The notes beneath the pieces are model-generated. The model was not told where the DNA came from. It saw only the letters and a program-made list of their open reading frames with translations, and searched no databases. Positions 16,852 to 25,525 of a stretch of DNA of 48,331 bases are shown here, piece after piece. Source of the DNA: Chitinophagaceae bacterium (GTDB taxonomy: Bacteria; Bacteroidota; Bacteroidia; Chitinophagales; Chitinophagaceae); contig JAIEMP010000016.1 of NCBI GenBank assembly GCA_019752045.1, positions 1-48,331 on the forward strand. The letters are read 5' to 3'. Made by a program: the position numbers and the translations under genes. Every line of letters starts with the position of its first letter. Position 1 is the first letter of the stretch.

Positions 16852-17676
16852 TTACTTATCTAATTTCCCAAAAGGTTTTTTTAATAGCGTTAATACCTCC
16901 TCATCCTTTTCTTCGGGATAATAACGGTCGAGCCCGTACTTCACCTGTTTAATATCAAGGTTTTTGAATGTACCCAGCAAGCGATCCCAGATAGAAAATA
17001 CCGCACCATAATTACTGTCGGTATAAGGTTGTTTCCAGTGATGATGGACTTTGTGCATGTTGGGAGAAATGAGAAAATAGCTTAGAAATTTATCAACCCC
17101 CGTTGGCAAACTGATATTTGCATGTGTAAAGGCTGTTGCAATAACAACCAGTGTTTGATAAATCATAACGCTGTACATGGGTGCACCTGAAATAAAAATG
17201 AGCAGCAAAAAGAAAATGCCCCTTAACAAACTATCGCCGGGATGATGACGAAGCCCTGTTGTAACATCAACATTTGTATCGCTGTGATGAATGAGATGAA
17301 AGCGCCAGAGCAGCGGCACTTTGTGCATCACCAAATGAACCAGCCAGATGCTGAAATCGAGAGCCAGTACTCCAATGAGGATGGTTGCAATAATTCCTGC
17401 ATTAAACCAATACACCAAACCAAAACCGGTTTGCAAACACCAGTCGGATAATTTTATAATCAGCAATGCAAGAAAGGTATGAATGATGAGATGGATAACT
17501 GTAAATACAAAGTTGACTCCTGCATGGCGCAGTTTGGTTTTTTTGTAGTTGAGTTTAAATAATGGAATAGCACCTTCAATGATCCAGAACAGCAACAGGC
17601 CGCCAACCAAAATAGCCATGCGTTCGAGCGGACGTTGCTCCAGTGTTTTAAAATGTTCCAGAATTTGATTCCACAT
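16852..17676 (-). CDS. Sterol desaturase / fatty acid hydroxylase superfamily protein
   Basis: A 274-residue integral membrane di-iron enzyme of the fatty acid hydroxylase superfamily. Four membrane segments are visible. The histidine boxes are HLVMH, HLIHH, and HKVHHH near the C-terminus, with an added RHHPGD, which is the usual eight-His set. Members hydroxylate or desaturate lipids or sterol-like molecules; the substrate is unknown. The start ATG at 17676 gives the family's usual amphipathic N-terminus. Confidence 0.9.
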   Translation of the reverse strand: MWNQILEHFKTLEQRPLERMAILVGGLLLFWIIEGAIPLFKLNYKKTKLRHAGVNFVFTVIHLIIHTFLALLIIKLSDWCLQTGFGLVYWFNAGIIATILIGVLALDFSIWLVHLVMHKVPLLWRFHLIHHSDTNVDVTTGLRHHPGDSLLRGIFFLLLIFISGAPMYSVMIYQTLVVIATAFTHANISLPTGVDKFLSYFLISPNMHKVHHHWKQPYTDSNYGAVFSIWDRLLGTFKNLDIKQVKYGLDRYYPEEKDEEVLTLLKKPFGKLDK

Positions 17677-17776
17677 AACGATGAATTTCGGAGAAAAGTT
17701 ACGAACTGATCGGCTGAAAGAGAAAAAATGTTTAACCCCTTCTGACGCTTATAGCTGACGATTAAAAACAAGTACA

Positions 17777-18205
17777 CTATCGTCCGACGGGGGCGTCTGA
17801 CGGAGAATCGTTCACTTCTTCAAACTCATGACCGCAGTTGAAACAGTGATATACTTTTTTTGCGCCGATAGCCATATCACCCAGCAGAAAAGTAAAAATG
17901 GCGCTGAACCAGTTCGATGGTTTGCGGTTGCTCACAATATATTCTACGTTTAATGACTGACAGTTTGGGCATGCCCTGTTTTCTTTTTCCCGGTTGATCA
18001 TTGTGCGGAGCAGATCGGCAGCACGTTCTTTCTGCGTTTCATGCACCATGAGCTTAATACCACCAATGGCATTGGTTAAGATAGGATCAATGGTCACCGT
18101 ATGTTCATCTTTGAGCCAACAGTTGATACCTTCTTCCTGTAATTGCATCATGCGGAGGTTAGCATTGATGTAGTTGTCGAAAGAGTAGAGGGTGATGTAG
18201 CTCAT
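17777..18205 (-). CDS. DUF2007-like protein with C-terminal zinc ribbon
   Basis: 142 residues. The N-terminal half (MSYITLYSFDNYINANLRMMQLQEEG...) matches the DUF2007 putative signal-transducing fold, which resembles PII/ACT-like alpha-beta domains. A zinc ribbon follows: CPNC at about residue 79 and CFNCGHEF at about 120. The last nine residues (SPSDAPVGR) and the stop codon boundary come from a family-B repeat (17781-17805), so the natural C-terminus has been replaced or extended by the repeat. Function unknown. Confidence 0.8.
   Translation of the reverse strand: MSYITLYSFDNYINANLRMMQLQEEGINCWLKDEHTVTIDPILTNAIGGIKLMVHETQKERAADLLRTMINREKENRACPNCQSLNVEYIVSNRKPSNWFSAIFTFLLGDMAIGAKKVYHCFNCGHEFEEVNDSPSDAPVGR
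17781..17805. repeat. Family-B repeat forming the 3' end of the DUF2007 gene
   Basis: CGTCCGACGGGGGCGTCTGAC plus GGAG, an imperfect palindrome matching 10588-10612 on the opposite strand. It is translated as SPSDAPVGR on the minus strand. Confidence 0.75.
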
Positions 18206-18255
18206 AGCTCAATGTACAATTGAATTTTTAGAGCAAAAAATTAAAAGAAATCAAC

Positions 18256-18951
18256 CTAATTTTTCCCCAACACAATTTCTGCACCAATTTGAAAACTACG
18301 GGGTAGCGGGGTTGCGTAAAGAGGTTCGCTGCCTTCCGGTGCAGGACGGTAAGCAGGGATTAAACCAATATGTCCACCAACAAGTAAACGGATCACTCCC
18401 ACTTTTTTAACTACAATATTTGCACTTACATTACCCAACAATCCTGCATAGCCCAGAGGCTTTTCATACTTATTACCAAATGCATAATCTGCAGCTCCGG
18501 TTTTTTTAATTGTACCGCTGTATTGCAGTGGCACAGCAAGATACCCTCCCACATTAAGACCCATCGGAAGAACACCAAAAAAATATCCATACGCTCCAAT
18601 CGTAGTCGGCAGTTCAACAGTTGAAATTTTAAGTTGCGTGCCTGCATACTGTCCTTCTTTAATATTAATGTTGTTCGAACGCAGTGCAAGTCCAAATGTT
18701 TTGTAAGAATGAAAACCCAGATTATTTCTGGTTAAATAGGTTTGCCGGCTTACCTGTAAATAAAGACCTTGCCGCCCCATATTTACTTCACCAAAATCTT
18801 CGCCGCTGAACGTTCCGTTTTGTACGGGAACTGCTAACTGAATACCAAATCCTTTTCCAAAATCGTCCTGGGCCTGTAATTGAGTTGTTCTTAAAAACAG
18901 TACAATGAATAAAACACAGAATGTGCTGATGGGTTGTTTTACTTGTGGCAT
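18256..18951 (-). CDS. Exported beta-barrel-like protein, unknown function
   Basis: 231 residues with a signal peptide (FCVLFIVLFLRTTQLQAQ). The mature part is made of short alternating hydrophobic/hydrophilic strands with Gly and aromatic residues (GIQLAVPVQ, LYLQVSRQTYL, GAYGYFFGVLPMGLNVGGYLAVPLQY) and ends SFQIGAEIVLGKN, like an outer-membrane barrel of eight or more strands. I recognise no specific family. A terminator lies upstream at 19055-19087, so it has its own transcript. Confidence 0.65.
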   Translation of the reverse strand: MPQVKQPISTFCVLFIVLFLRTTQLQAQDDFGKGFGIQLAVPVQNGTFSGEDFGEVNMGRQGLYLQVSRQTYLTRNNLGFHSYKTFGLALRSNNINIKEGQYAGTQLKISTVELPTTIGAYGYFFGVLPMGLNVGGYLAVPLQYSGTIKKTGAADYAFGNKYEKPLGYAGLLGNVSANIVVKKVGVIRLLVGGHIGLIPAYRPAPEGSEPLYATPLPRSFQIGAEIVLGKN

Positions 18952-19054
18952 AAAAGAGGGGTTGTTTTAGATGGCTAAGTACGCCAGCATTTATCACAGT
19001 CTTGTACCCGCCACAGGGTATATTCGTATTGTTTGACTAAAAAAGAAAGCACAT

Positions 19055-19087
19055 AAAAAATCCCGCTCTTGCAAGCGGGACTTTTTT
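19055..19087 (-). terminator. Bidirectional terminator behind dnaN
   Basis: TCCCGCT (19061-19067) and AGCGGGA (19074-19080) form a 7-base stem with a 6-base loop, bordered by A and T runs. It lies about 80 nt beyond the dnaN stop. Confidence 0.85.
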
Positions 19088-19142
19088 AATATTGGCTTTG
19101 GTTATAATATTCGTATCTCGACTATCGCTCGATACTTCTCAA

Positions 19143-19168
19143 AAATCCTGAGCGAAGTCGAAGGATTT
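19143..19168. repeat. Family-C dispersed palindrome
   Basis: AAATCCTGAGCGAAGTCGAA followed by GGATTT; the arms AAATCCT and AGGATTT pair. It abuts the dnaN stop codon. Related copies are at 25474-25500 and 34948-34968. Confidence 0.7.
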
Positions 19169-20283
19169 TATTGATTCAACATCAACGGCATTACCAGCAT
19201 CAGCACATCTTCTCCTTCGTTTTGTTCTGTTGGTTTAATGAGACCGGCCTTGGTTGCAGTGCTTAACTCCATCCGTACTTCGTCTGTTTCAACAGCGGTT
19301 AACATTTCCACCAAAAACTTTGCATTGAAAGCAATCTGCATATCCTCACCATCATACTGGCATTTCATACGCTCATTACCTTCAAAACTAAAATCAACAT
19401 CCTGCGCTGCAAGTTGCAACTGGCTTCCGCTGATGCTCATCACCACCTGGTTGGTGCTTTTGTTACTGAACACACTTACACGGCGTAAAGCTCCCGCCAA
19501 TTCATTTCTGCCGGCAATCATGTTGTACGGATTGTCTGCAGGTATCACCACTTTATAATCGGGGAATCTTGCATCAATTAACCGGCACACCAGTTCTGTG
19601 GTACCATGGATCACAAAGAGATGATTGCTGTTATAGGAAAGTGTAATCTCATCTTCATTATTCGGCAAAGCGGTCTTTAATAAATTCAATGGTTTTTTTG
19701 GAACAATAAAGGTTTCGTTTTTAGGGCAGCTTACATCGGTACGTTTGTAACGCACTAAACGATGAGCATCTGTTGCAACAAAGGTTAATCCTTTTTTATC
19801 GAGTTCAAAATACACACCCGTCATAGCTGGGCGTAAATCATCATTACTTACTGCAAACAATGTTTTATTGATAGCAGTAACCAGGGCTGAAGAAGTTGTA
19901 GTAAACGATGTGGTATCATCTGCTACCGGTTCTTTGGGAAAGTTGTCCGGGTTTTCGCCCATCACTTTATACTTACCGCTGTCGCTGGTAATTTCAATAC
20001 CAAAATTTTTATCAATATTAAAAGTCAGTGGCTGATCCGGTAAATTTTTTAATGTATCCATCAGGATACGTGCAGGAATACAAACACGGCCATTGTCTTT
20101 GGCTTCAATATCCATATGGATCTTCATCACCGTTTCCAGATCGGTGGCAACAACCGTTAATTTATTCTTGTTGATCTCAAATAAAAAGTCTTCAAGAATG
20201 GGCAATACGGTGTTGGCATTAATGACACCATTGATCTGTTGCAGTTGTTTCAGTAAAGCAGAAGACGAAACGATAAACTTCAT
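19168..20283 (-). CDS. dnaN: DNA polymerase III sliding clamp (beta subunit)
   Basis: A 371-residue beta clamp, the ring that tethers DNA polymerase III to DNA. Three repeated clamp domains are visible: MKFIVSSSALLKQLQQINGV..., then ...FTTTSSALVTAINKTLFAVSNDDLRPAMTGVYFE, then ...YNMIAGRNELAGALRRVSVFSNK. The C-terminus ends LMVMPLMLNQ, where the family usually has a P-M-R/L tail. dnaA and recF are not adjacent, which is common in Bacteroidota. Confidence 0.97.
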   Translation of the reverse strand: MKFIVSSSALLKQLQQINGVINANTVLPILEDFLFEINKNKLTVVATDLETVMKIHMDIEAKDNGRVCIPARILMDTLKNLPDQPLTFNIDKNFGIEITSDSGKYKVMGENPDNFPKEPVADDTTSFTTTSSALVTAINKTLFAVSNDDLRPAMTGVYFELDKKGLTFVATDAHRLVRYKRTDVSCPKNETFIVPKKPLNLLKTALPNNEDEITLSYNSNHLFVIHGTTELVCRLIDARFPDYKVVIPADNPYNMIAGRNELAGALRRVSVFSNKSTNQVVMSISGSQLQLAAQDVDFSFEGNERMKCQYDGEDMQIAFNAKFLVEMLTAVETDEVRMELSTATKAGLIKPTEQNEGEDVLMLVMPLMLNQ

Positions 20284-20434
20284 AAGACTGTTCTGATTTA
20301 TAGCGTGGAAGGTAACAAATATTTATCTGTTAAAGCTGCAAGATAAGGGTTAAATGATCAATTTGTTTTCGCCTGTTGAAAGCAGATGCAGCGTTGGTTC
20401 TTTTGCAAAGAAACCGAACCGTTTATCCGCCTTC

Positions 20435-20468
20435 TTTGCACCTGTTTATTCAGGAACTGCTACTTTTG
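20435..20468 (+). promoter_or_regulatory. Predicted promoter of the aminotransferase gene
   Basis: An exact -7 box TACTTTTG (20461-20468) is preceded by TTTG at 20435-20438, a 22-base spacing. The start codon at 20493 lies 24 nt downstream, which supports that start over the in-frame ATG at 20376 that would sit upstream of the promoter. Confidence 0.5.
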
Positions 20469-20492
20469 CGGTTTCCTAAAATACGGTCAGGC

Positions 20493-21749
20493 ATGAAACT
20501 ATCTCAACTCTCAGAAACATTAGTGGGTTCGGAAATTGTAAAACTGGGTAACCAGATTAAAGAACGTATCCGCATGGGCGAACATATTTACAATTTCACC
20601 ATCGGCGATTTTGACAGCAGCGTATTTCCCATACCGCAGGAACTGGAGCATGAGATTGTGGAAGCGTACAAAAAAAATTACACGACATACCCTGCAGCCG
20701 AAGGTATTATTGAACTGCGCAAAAGTGTTTCGCAGTTTTTAAAAGAGCGGGAAGGGCTGGATTATGGAGTAAATGAAATTCAGATTGCAGCAGGCGGCCG
20801 CCCACTCATCTATTCAATTTTTCGTGCACTGATAGATAAAGGTGATCAAGTGATTTATGCAACACCATCCTGGAACAATAATCACTACACCCATTTTACA
20901 GAAGCAGAGCATGTTGTGGTAAAAGCAACAGCAGAAAATAATTTTATGCCAACGGCTGCCGAAATTCAGCCACATATAAAAGGTGCAACACTTTTGTGTT
21001 TGTGTACACCGCAAAATCCTACCGGCACCATGTTTCCAAAAGAGGAACTGGAAAAGATCTGCGATCTGATTCTGGAAGAAAATAATGCAAGAGCTGAAGG
21101 TGAAAAGAAATTGTTCCTCATGTTCGATCAAATGTATTGGACATTAACCTTTGGCGATAACGAACACTACAATCCTGTTACTCTCCGCCCTGCCATGAGA
21201 GACGTAACTGTATTTGTTGATGGCATCAGCAAAGTATTTGCAGCAACAGGAGTTCGTGTAGGTTGGACTTTTGGACCTGAGATGATCATCTCCAAAATAA
21301 AAGCGATTCTTTCTCATGTAGGTGCATGGGCGCCCATGGCCGAACAAAAAGCAACCGCCAATTATTTGTTGCAAAAAGAAAACATCGATCGCTATCTCAT
21401 AAACTTTAAAGAAGAGATCCGTTATCGCCTGGTTGAAATTTCAAAAGGAATTCATCAATTAAAAGAAGAAGGATTTAATGTAGATGTACTTGCACCGCAG
21501 GGAGGAATTTATTTAACCATTAAGGTAGATCTTGCTGGTAAGAAAACAGCAACAGGAAATGTGTTGGAAACACAGGCCGATGTAACACAGTATTTGTTAG
21601 ATGAAGCAAAGCTGGCCATTGTTCCGTTTTATGCATTTGGCGCAGAAAAAAATTCGCCCTGGTATCGTTTAAGCGTTGGCACCTGTGGAAAAGAAGCTAT
21701 TCCTGCATTCCTGAGCAAACTGAAAGAAGCCATGCAGAAATTAAGTTGA
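20493..21749 (+). CDS. Class I/II PLP-dependent aminotransferase
   Basis: A 418-residue fold-type I aminotransferase. Visible features are the Y/ASP-type N-terminus with YPAAEGIIELRKSV, the substrate/PLP segment LCTPQNPTGTMF, the PLP-binding Asp-x-x-Tyr in FDQMYW, the Schiff-base Lys in DGISKVFAATGVRVGW, and the carboxylate-binding Arg in WYRLSVGTCG. It probably transaminates an aspartate-, alanine- or aromatic-type amino acid; the specificity cannot be read from sequence. I chose the start at 20493 because of the promoter and because the 39 upstream residues do not look protein-like. Confidence 0.9.
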   Translation: MKLSQLSETLVGSEIVKLGNQIKERIRMGEHIYNFTIGDFDSSVFPIPQELEHEIVEAYKKNYTTYPAAEGIIELRKSVSQFLKEREGLDYGVNEIQIAAGGRPLIYSIFRALIDKGDQVIYATPSWNNNHYTHFTEAEHVVVKATAENNFMPTAAEIQPHIKGATLLCLCTPQNPTGTMFPKEELEKICDLILEENNARAEGEKKLFLMFDQMYWTLTFGDNEHYNPVTLRPAMRDVTVFVDGISKVFAATGVRVGWTFGPEMIISKIKAILSHVGAWAPMAEQKATANYLLQKENIDRYLINFKEEIRYRLVEISKGIHQLKEEGFNVDVLAPQGGIYLTIKVDLAGKKTATGNVLETQADVTQYLLDEAKLAIVPFYAFGAEKNSPWYRLSVGTCGKEAIPAFLSKLKEAMQKLS

Positions 21750-21784
21750 TAATAAAAAGTTTAACTGACAAGAGAAATGAATCA

Positions 21785-22252
21785 TCATCTTTTTATACGG
21801 AAGAATTGATTTTTATCTGCTACATGTAATTGACCTTCGTACTGCATTTCTACAACAGTGCGGCTGCAACAATCGGTTGAGCAGAATTTTTTTACCAGCA
21901 AATACTTCAAGGGTTCGTTTTTGATTTGCAGAGCCATGGTATCGGATGCCGTCATGCTGTACAGACGGTTGTTGTTGCTGTCGGCCCACAGTTTTACTTC
22001 ACGGTAAGGAGAGTTGGTTTTTACAAACAGTTTTATATCAGCAACAGATAAAGAAGGGTTGGATCCAAATAACAGATCGTTACCTGTTTGTGCATCAATC
22101 AATGTAAAATTAAAATTGGTCCAGAAAGCTATACACATTACAGCCGCACAGGCAGGAGGTGCACCGGTACAATGGTACCCGATTGGTTCATCCCTGCGGT
22201 TGCAGGAAAAAAAGAATAATGCGGTCAGCAGCAGAAAAAATATCCTGTTCAT
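21785..22252 (-). CDS. Small lipoprotein of unknown function
   Basis: A 155-residue protein beginning MNRIFFLLLTALFFFSCNRR, a lipoprotein signal with Cys17. The mature part is Cys-rich (CTGAPPACAAVMC and CSTDCC), which would suit disulfides outside the cytoplasm. I do not recognise the family. The frame extends upstream to 22303, but that start would destroy the signal peptide and overlap the divergent yjbR-like gene. Divergent from the 22287 gene with a very short gap. Confidence 0.7.
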   Translation of the reverse strand: MNRIFFLLLTALFFFSCNRRDEPIGYHCTGAPPACAAVMCIAFWTNFNFTLIDAQTGNDLLFGSNPSLSVADIKLFVKTNSPYREVKLWADSNNNRLYSMTASDTMALQIKNEPLKYLLVKKFCSTDCCSRTVVEMQYEGQLHVADKNQFFRIKR

Positions 22253-22286
22253 ATCTTCATGACCCGAAAAGAGAAAAAACCGCTGC

Positions 22287-22616
22287 ATGCATATAGAAAC
22301 CATCCGGGATTATTGTTTGTCTAAACCAGATGCAGAAGAAACCCTGCCCTTTGGGCCCGATACATTGGTGTTTAAAGTAAACAACAAAGCTTTTTTATTT
22401 TTACTGCTCGATGAAGAAGACCTGCGGTTTAATGTAAAATGTGATCCTGAACTGGCATTGGAGCTACGGGAACAATATAGCTCTGTGTTGCCGGGCTGGC
22501 ACATGAATAAAAAACACTGGAACACAATTGTTGTGGACGGAACCATACCTGCCAGACAAATCAAGGAATGGATTGATCATTCATATGAGTTGGTGAAAGG
22601 AAAGAAGAAAGGATGA
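22287..22616 (+). CDS. MmcQ/YjbR family protein
   Basis: A 109-residue YjbR-like protein (CyaY-like fold): IRDYCLSKPDAEETLPFGPDTLVFKVNNKAFLFLL and the characteristic PGWHMNKKHWNTIVVDG. Members are annotated as putative DNA-binding proteins; the biological role is not known. The acyltransferase gene follows 54 nt downstream in the same direction. Confidence 0.9.
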   Translation: MHIETIRDYCLSKPDAEETLPFGPDTLVFKVNNKAFLFLLLDEEDLRFNVKCDPELALELREQYSSVLPGWHMNKKHWNTIVVDGTIPARQIKEWIDHSYELVKGKKKG

Positions 22617-22670
22617 ACAACAAATGTTTCCTCTTTAAAGCGTGTAACTTGCAGCCGAATTTATAAGCAC

Positions 22671-23582
22671 ATGTATTATTTTGTTTTTGGAATTCTTTAT
22701 CTCTTTTCATTACTGCCTATGTGGGTCTTATACCGCATTTCAGATCTTGGCGCTTTTATGATGTACGCTGTATTTCGCTATCGAAGAGATGTTGTGTTTG
22801 GAAACATTTCACAGGCTTTGCCCGATAAATCAGAAGAGGAACGGAAAGCCATTGCAAAAAAATTCTACCGCAATTTTACAGATAACTGGATTGAAACCAT
22901 CAAGCTGATGTCCATCAGCAAGGCTTCCATGAACAAACGGGTAACCGGAAACTTTGAGGTGTTTCATCAGTTGTTTGCAACCGGAAAAGCGGTGCAGGTA
23001 AACCTTGGTCATTTTTTTAACTGGGAAATGATGACGCTGCATGCAGGCATTAATCAGCCCTATACTTTTCTAACGGTTTATTTGCCGCAGAGTAACAAAA
23101 TTATGAACCGGTTGATTTTGTATATCCGTGGACGATGGGGTAATCCGTTATTATCAAGCAATGATATGGCAAGAGCCATTATTCCATGGCGCAAAAAACA
23201 ATACCTGCTGGCATTGGGTGCAGACCAACGCCCTGTTACACCCGACAATGCTTACTGGCTCAACTTTTTAAATAAACCGGCAGGTTTTGTAAAGGGCCCC
23301 GAAAAATTTGCACGAGGACAAAATATACCTGTGGTGATGATGACCACAACCAAAAAGAAAAGAGGGCATTATCATTTTGATTATTTTCTGTTGTGTGAAG
23401 ATCCTAAAGCATTGCCCGATGGTGAATTGATCCGGCAGTATGTGCGTCATCTCGAAGAAAACATCCGTCTCCAGCCGGAGTTATATTTATGGAGTCATAA
23501 AAGATGGAAGCATCCTTGGAAAGAGGAGTATGCAAAGTTGTGGGTGGATGAGGTGGAGGCTCCTTCTGACGGAATGAAGTAG
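22671..23582 (+). CDS. LpxL/HtrB-family acyltransferase
   Basis: A 303-residue lysophospholipid / lipid A acyltransferase. It has an N-terminal membrane helix, the catalytic HxxxxE box in NLGHFFNWEMM, and later family blocks (LALGADQRPV, FVKGPEKFARGQNIPVVMM, WSHKRWKH). This family adds secondary acyl chains to lipid A or makes related lipids at the inner membrane. The C-terminus (EAPSDGMK) overlaps a TCTGACGG string that may be a remnant of a family-B repeat; this is weak. Confidence 0.9.
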   Translation: MYYFVFGILYLFSLLPMWVLYRISDLGAFMMYAVFRYRRDVVFGNISQALPDKSEEERKAIAKKFYRNFTDNWIETIKLMSISKASMNKRVTGNFEVFHQLFATGKAVQVNLGHFFNWEMMTLHAGINQPYTFLTVYLPQSNKIMNRLILYIRGRWGNPLLSSNDMARAIIPWRKKQYLLALGADQRPVTPDNAYWLNFLNKPAGFVKGPEKFARGQNIPVVMMTTTKKKRGHYHFDYFLLCEDPKALPDGELIRQYVRHLEENIRLQPELYLWSHKRWKHPWKEEYAKLWVDEVEAPSDGMK

Positions 23583-23610
23583 TTAGTTAGGCGACGAACA
23601 TTTTTCAAAA

Positions 23611-23955
23611 TCATAACAGCTCCAGAATCTGCTTAATTTTTAATTTAAGAAGAGGCAAATCCTTAACAATTACCTGCCATACCAGATCTGCATCAACACC
23701 AAAATATTCATGCACCAGTATATGACGCATACCTGTGATCTGGCTCCATTCAATTTCACTGAATTTTGCTTTTGTTTCAACTGTAATAAAGTTGGCAGCT
23801 TCTCCAATAATTTCAATTTGCTTAATTGAAGCAAAACGCATCATTGAATTTGACAGAAAAGCCTGCATCTCTACATTCTTTGTATACTGTTCAATTTCTG
23901 ATATTGCTTCAAGTATATGAAGAAGACGTTGCTTATCACCCATTTTTTCTTTCAT
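23611..23955 (-). CDS. HepT-like (DUF86) RNase toxin
   Basis: 114 residues of the HEPN HepT family. The catalytic RX4HXY motif is present as RHILVHEY at about residues 77-84. It starts inside the end of the upstream nucleotidyltransferase gene: a 20-nt overlap from the ATG at 23955, or 8 nt from the ATG at 23943. This is the standard MntA-HepT toxin-antitoxin arrangement, in which MntA AMPylates HepT near the Tyr of this motif and silences it. All key residues look intact. Confidence 0.9.
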   Translation of the reverse strand: MKEKMGDKQRLLHILEAISEIEQYTKNVEMQAFLSNSMMRFASIKQIEIIGEAANFITVETKAKFSEIEWSQITGMRHILVHEYFGVDADLVWQVIVKDLPLLKLKIKQILELL

Positions 23956-24238
23956 AGATCAATTGCTTTTCTTTTTCAATGAAAGGAAGAATGTATTTGG
24001 AAATGGCTTTGGAAGAAACAAGATCTACTTTACGATGAAGTTTTTTTTCAAGACCTTCTTTAATAGCAACAAACCCAAAACCAATGTGACAGGAATAATC
24101 AAGATCAACAAGAATATCAAGATCACTTGATTTGTTTGCCTGGTTGCGGCTATACGAACCAAAAAGAAAAGCACGCAGCACAGGTTGTGTGCTAAAGTAG
24201 TCTTCTATCAATTTTATTTCCTTTTGATCCAATTGCAT
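23936..24238 (-). CDS. MntA-like nucleotidyltransferase antitoxin
   Basis: A 100-residue minimal nucleotidyltransferase. The GSx10DxD motif is present as GSYSRNQANKSSDLDILVD, with a third acidic residue in the HRKVDLVSS segment. It is the upstream partner of HepT and overlaps its start. Intact active-site residues suggest a working AMPylating antitoxin. Confidence 0.9.
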   Translation of the reverse strand: MQLDQKEIKLIEDYFSTQPVLRAFLFGSYSRNQANKSSDLDILVDLDYSCHIGFGFVAIKEGLEKKLHRKVDLVSSKAISKYILPFIEKEKQLIYERKNG

Positions 24239-24311
24239 AAGCGAATTTACTTCTTTTTCTTTGGAGTAGTATCTGCTACAAAATACCTTCTACATTCCTT
24301 AATTTGCACTC

Positions 24312-25454
24312 ATGCATATTCAATCCAAACTTCCCAACGTTGGCACCACCATCTTTTCGGTCATGAGTGCATTGGCAACAGAACACAAAGCAGTGAATCT
24401 GGGTCAGGGTTTTCCTGATTATCCCATGAGCGAAGAACTCACTGCTAAAGTATATGAAGCCATGAAGCAGGGACAAAATCAATATGCGCCCATGCCCGGC
24501 TTAATGAGTCTGCGGGAATCCATTGCAGAAAAAGTGCAGCACCTCTACAAAACAACAATCAATCCCGATACAGAAATCACCATTACTCCCGGCGGCACCT
24601 ATGCAATCTATTCAGCATTCACGACCATTCTTCGTCCCGGCGATGAAGTGATTTTATTTGAACCGGCTTACGATAGTTATATTCCCAACATCGAGATCAA
24701 TGGTGGCATTGCTATTCCCTTACCATTAACCTATCCTGATTATAAAATTGATTGGGAGTTGGTGCGTTCATCCATTACTGCAAAAACAAAAGCAATCTTA
24801 ATTAATTCACCACATAACCCTACAGGAAGTGTGTTAGATAAAAATGATATTGAAGAACTGAAACAGATTGTTGCAGACAGTAACATCTTTATCATCAGCG
24901 ATGAAGTATATGAGCATTTGATTTATGATGATCTCCCACATGAAAGCATATTGAAATACCCGGAACTGTTTGAACGTAGTTTTGTTTGTTTCTCTTTTGG
25001 CAAAACCTATCACTGTACCGGGTGGAAGCTGGGCTATTGTATTGCACCTGCAGCGATGATGAAAGAATACAGAAAAGTACACCAGTTTAATGCCTTCTGT
25101 TGTTTTACGCCGGCACAGGCAGCGCTGGCCGATTATATGAAAAACAAAGAAGTGTATTTATCTCTGCCACGGTTTATGCAACAAAAACGGGATTACTTTA
25201 TTGAACTGATGAAGAATACAAAGTTTGATCTACTCACCACACACGGCAGTTATTTTATTTGCGCCAGCTATGGCCGCATCAGCGATGAGAGCGATAAAGA
25301 CTTAGCGATCCGATTAACCAAAGAAGCCGGTGTTGCTACTATTCCGGTATCTGCATTTTATCATAATCAGAAAGATGATAAAGTGTTGCGTTTCTGTTTC
25401 AGCAAACAGAACAGAACCTTGCAACAGGCAGTGGAGAAGTTGATGAAGATTTAA
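24312..25454 (+). CDS. Methionine-type PLP aminotransferase (YbdL-like)
   Basis: A 380-residue class I aminotransferase. Its VNLGQGFPDYP opening and SFGKTYHCTGWKLGYCIAP active-site block (Schiff-base Lys in the first part) are characteristic of the YbdL / kynurenine-aminotransferase-like group, which transaminates methionine, aromatic amino acids and related substrates. Other landmarks are SPHNPTGSV and ISDEVYEHL. The C-terminal Arg is in VLRFCFSKQN. It is divergent from the MntA-HepT pair. A methionine salvage role is possible but not shown. Confidence 0.88.
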   Translation: MHIQSKLPNVGTTIFSVMSALATEHKAVNLGQGFPDYPMSEELTAKVYEAMKQGQNQYAPMPGLMSLRESIAEKVQHLYKTTINPDTEITITPGGTYAIYSAFTTILRPGDEVILFEPAYDSYIPNIEINGGIAIPLPLTYPDYKIDWELVRSSITAKTKAILINSPHNPTGSVLDKNDIEELKQIVADSNIFIISDEVYEHLIYDDLPHESILKYPELFERSFVCFSFGKTYHCTGWKLGYCIAPAAMMKEYRKVHQFNAFCCFTPAQAALADYMKNKEVYLSLPRFMQQKRDYFIELMKNTKFDLLTTHGSYFICASYGRISDESDKDLAIRLTKEAGVATIPVSAFYHNQKDDKVLRFCFSKQNRTLQQAVEKLMKI

Positions 25455-25473
25455 GCTCGTTACTTTTTTGTTT

Positions 25474-25500
25474 CTCCTGAGCGAGGTTGAAGGATTGGAG
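25474..25500. repeat. Family-C dispersed palindrome
   Basis: CTCCTGAGCGAGGTTGAAGG followed by ATTGGAG, a diverged copy of the 19143-19168 element. It lies between convergent genes. Confidence 0.55.
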
Positions 25501-25525
25501 AAGCAAAAAAGAAAAAGGGAGAAAC

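Noticed and set aside
20376..20492. Longer aminotransferase start at 20376
   Set aside because: It lies upstream of a good promoter, and the added residues do not resemble the family.
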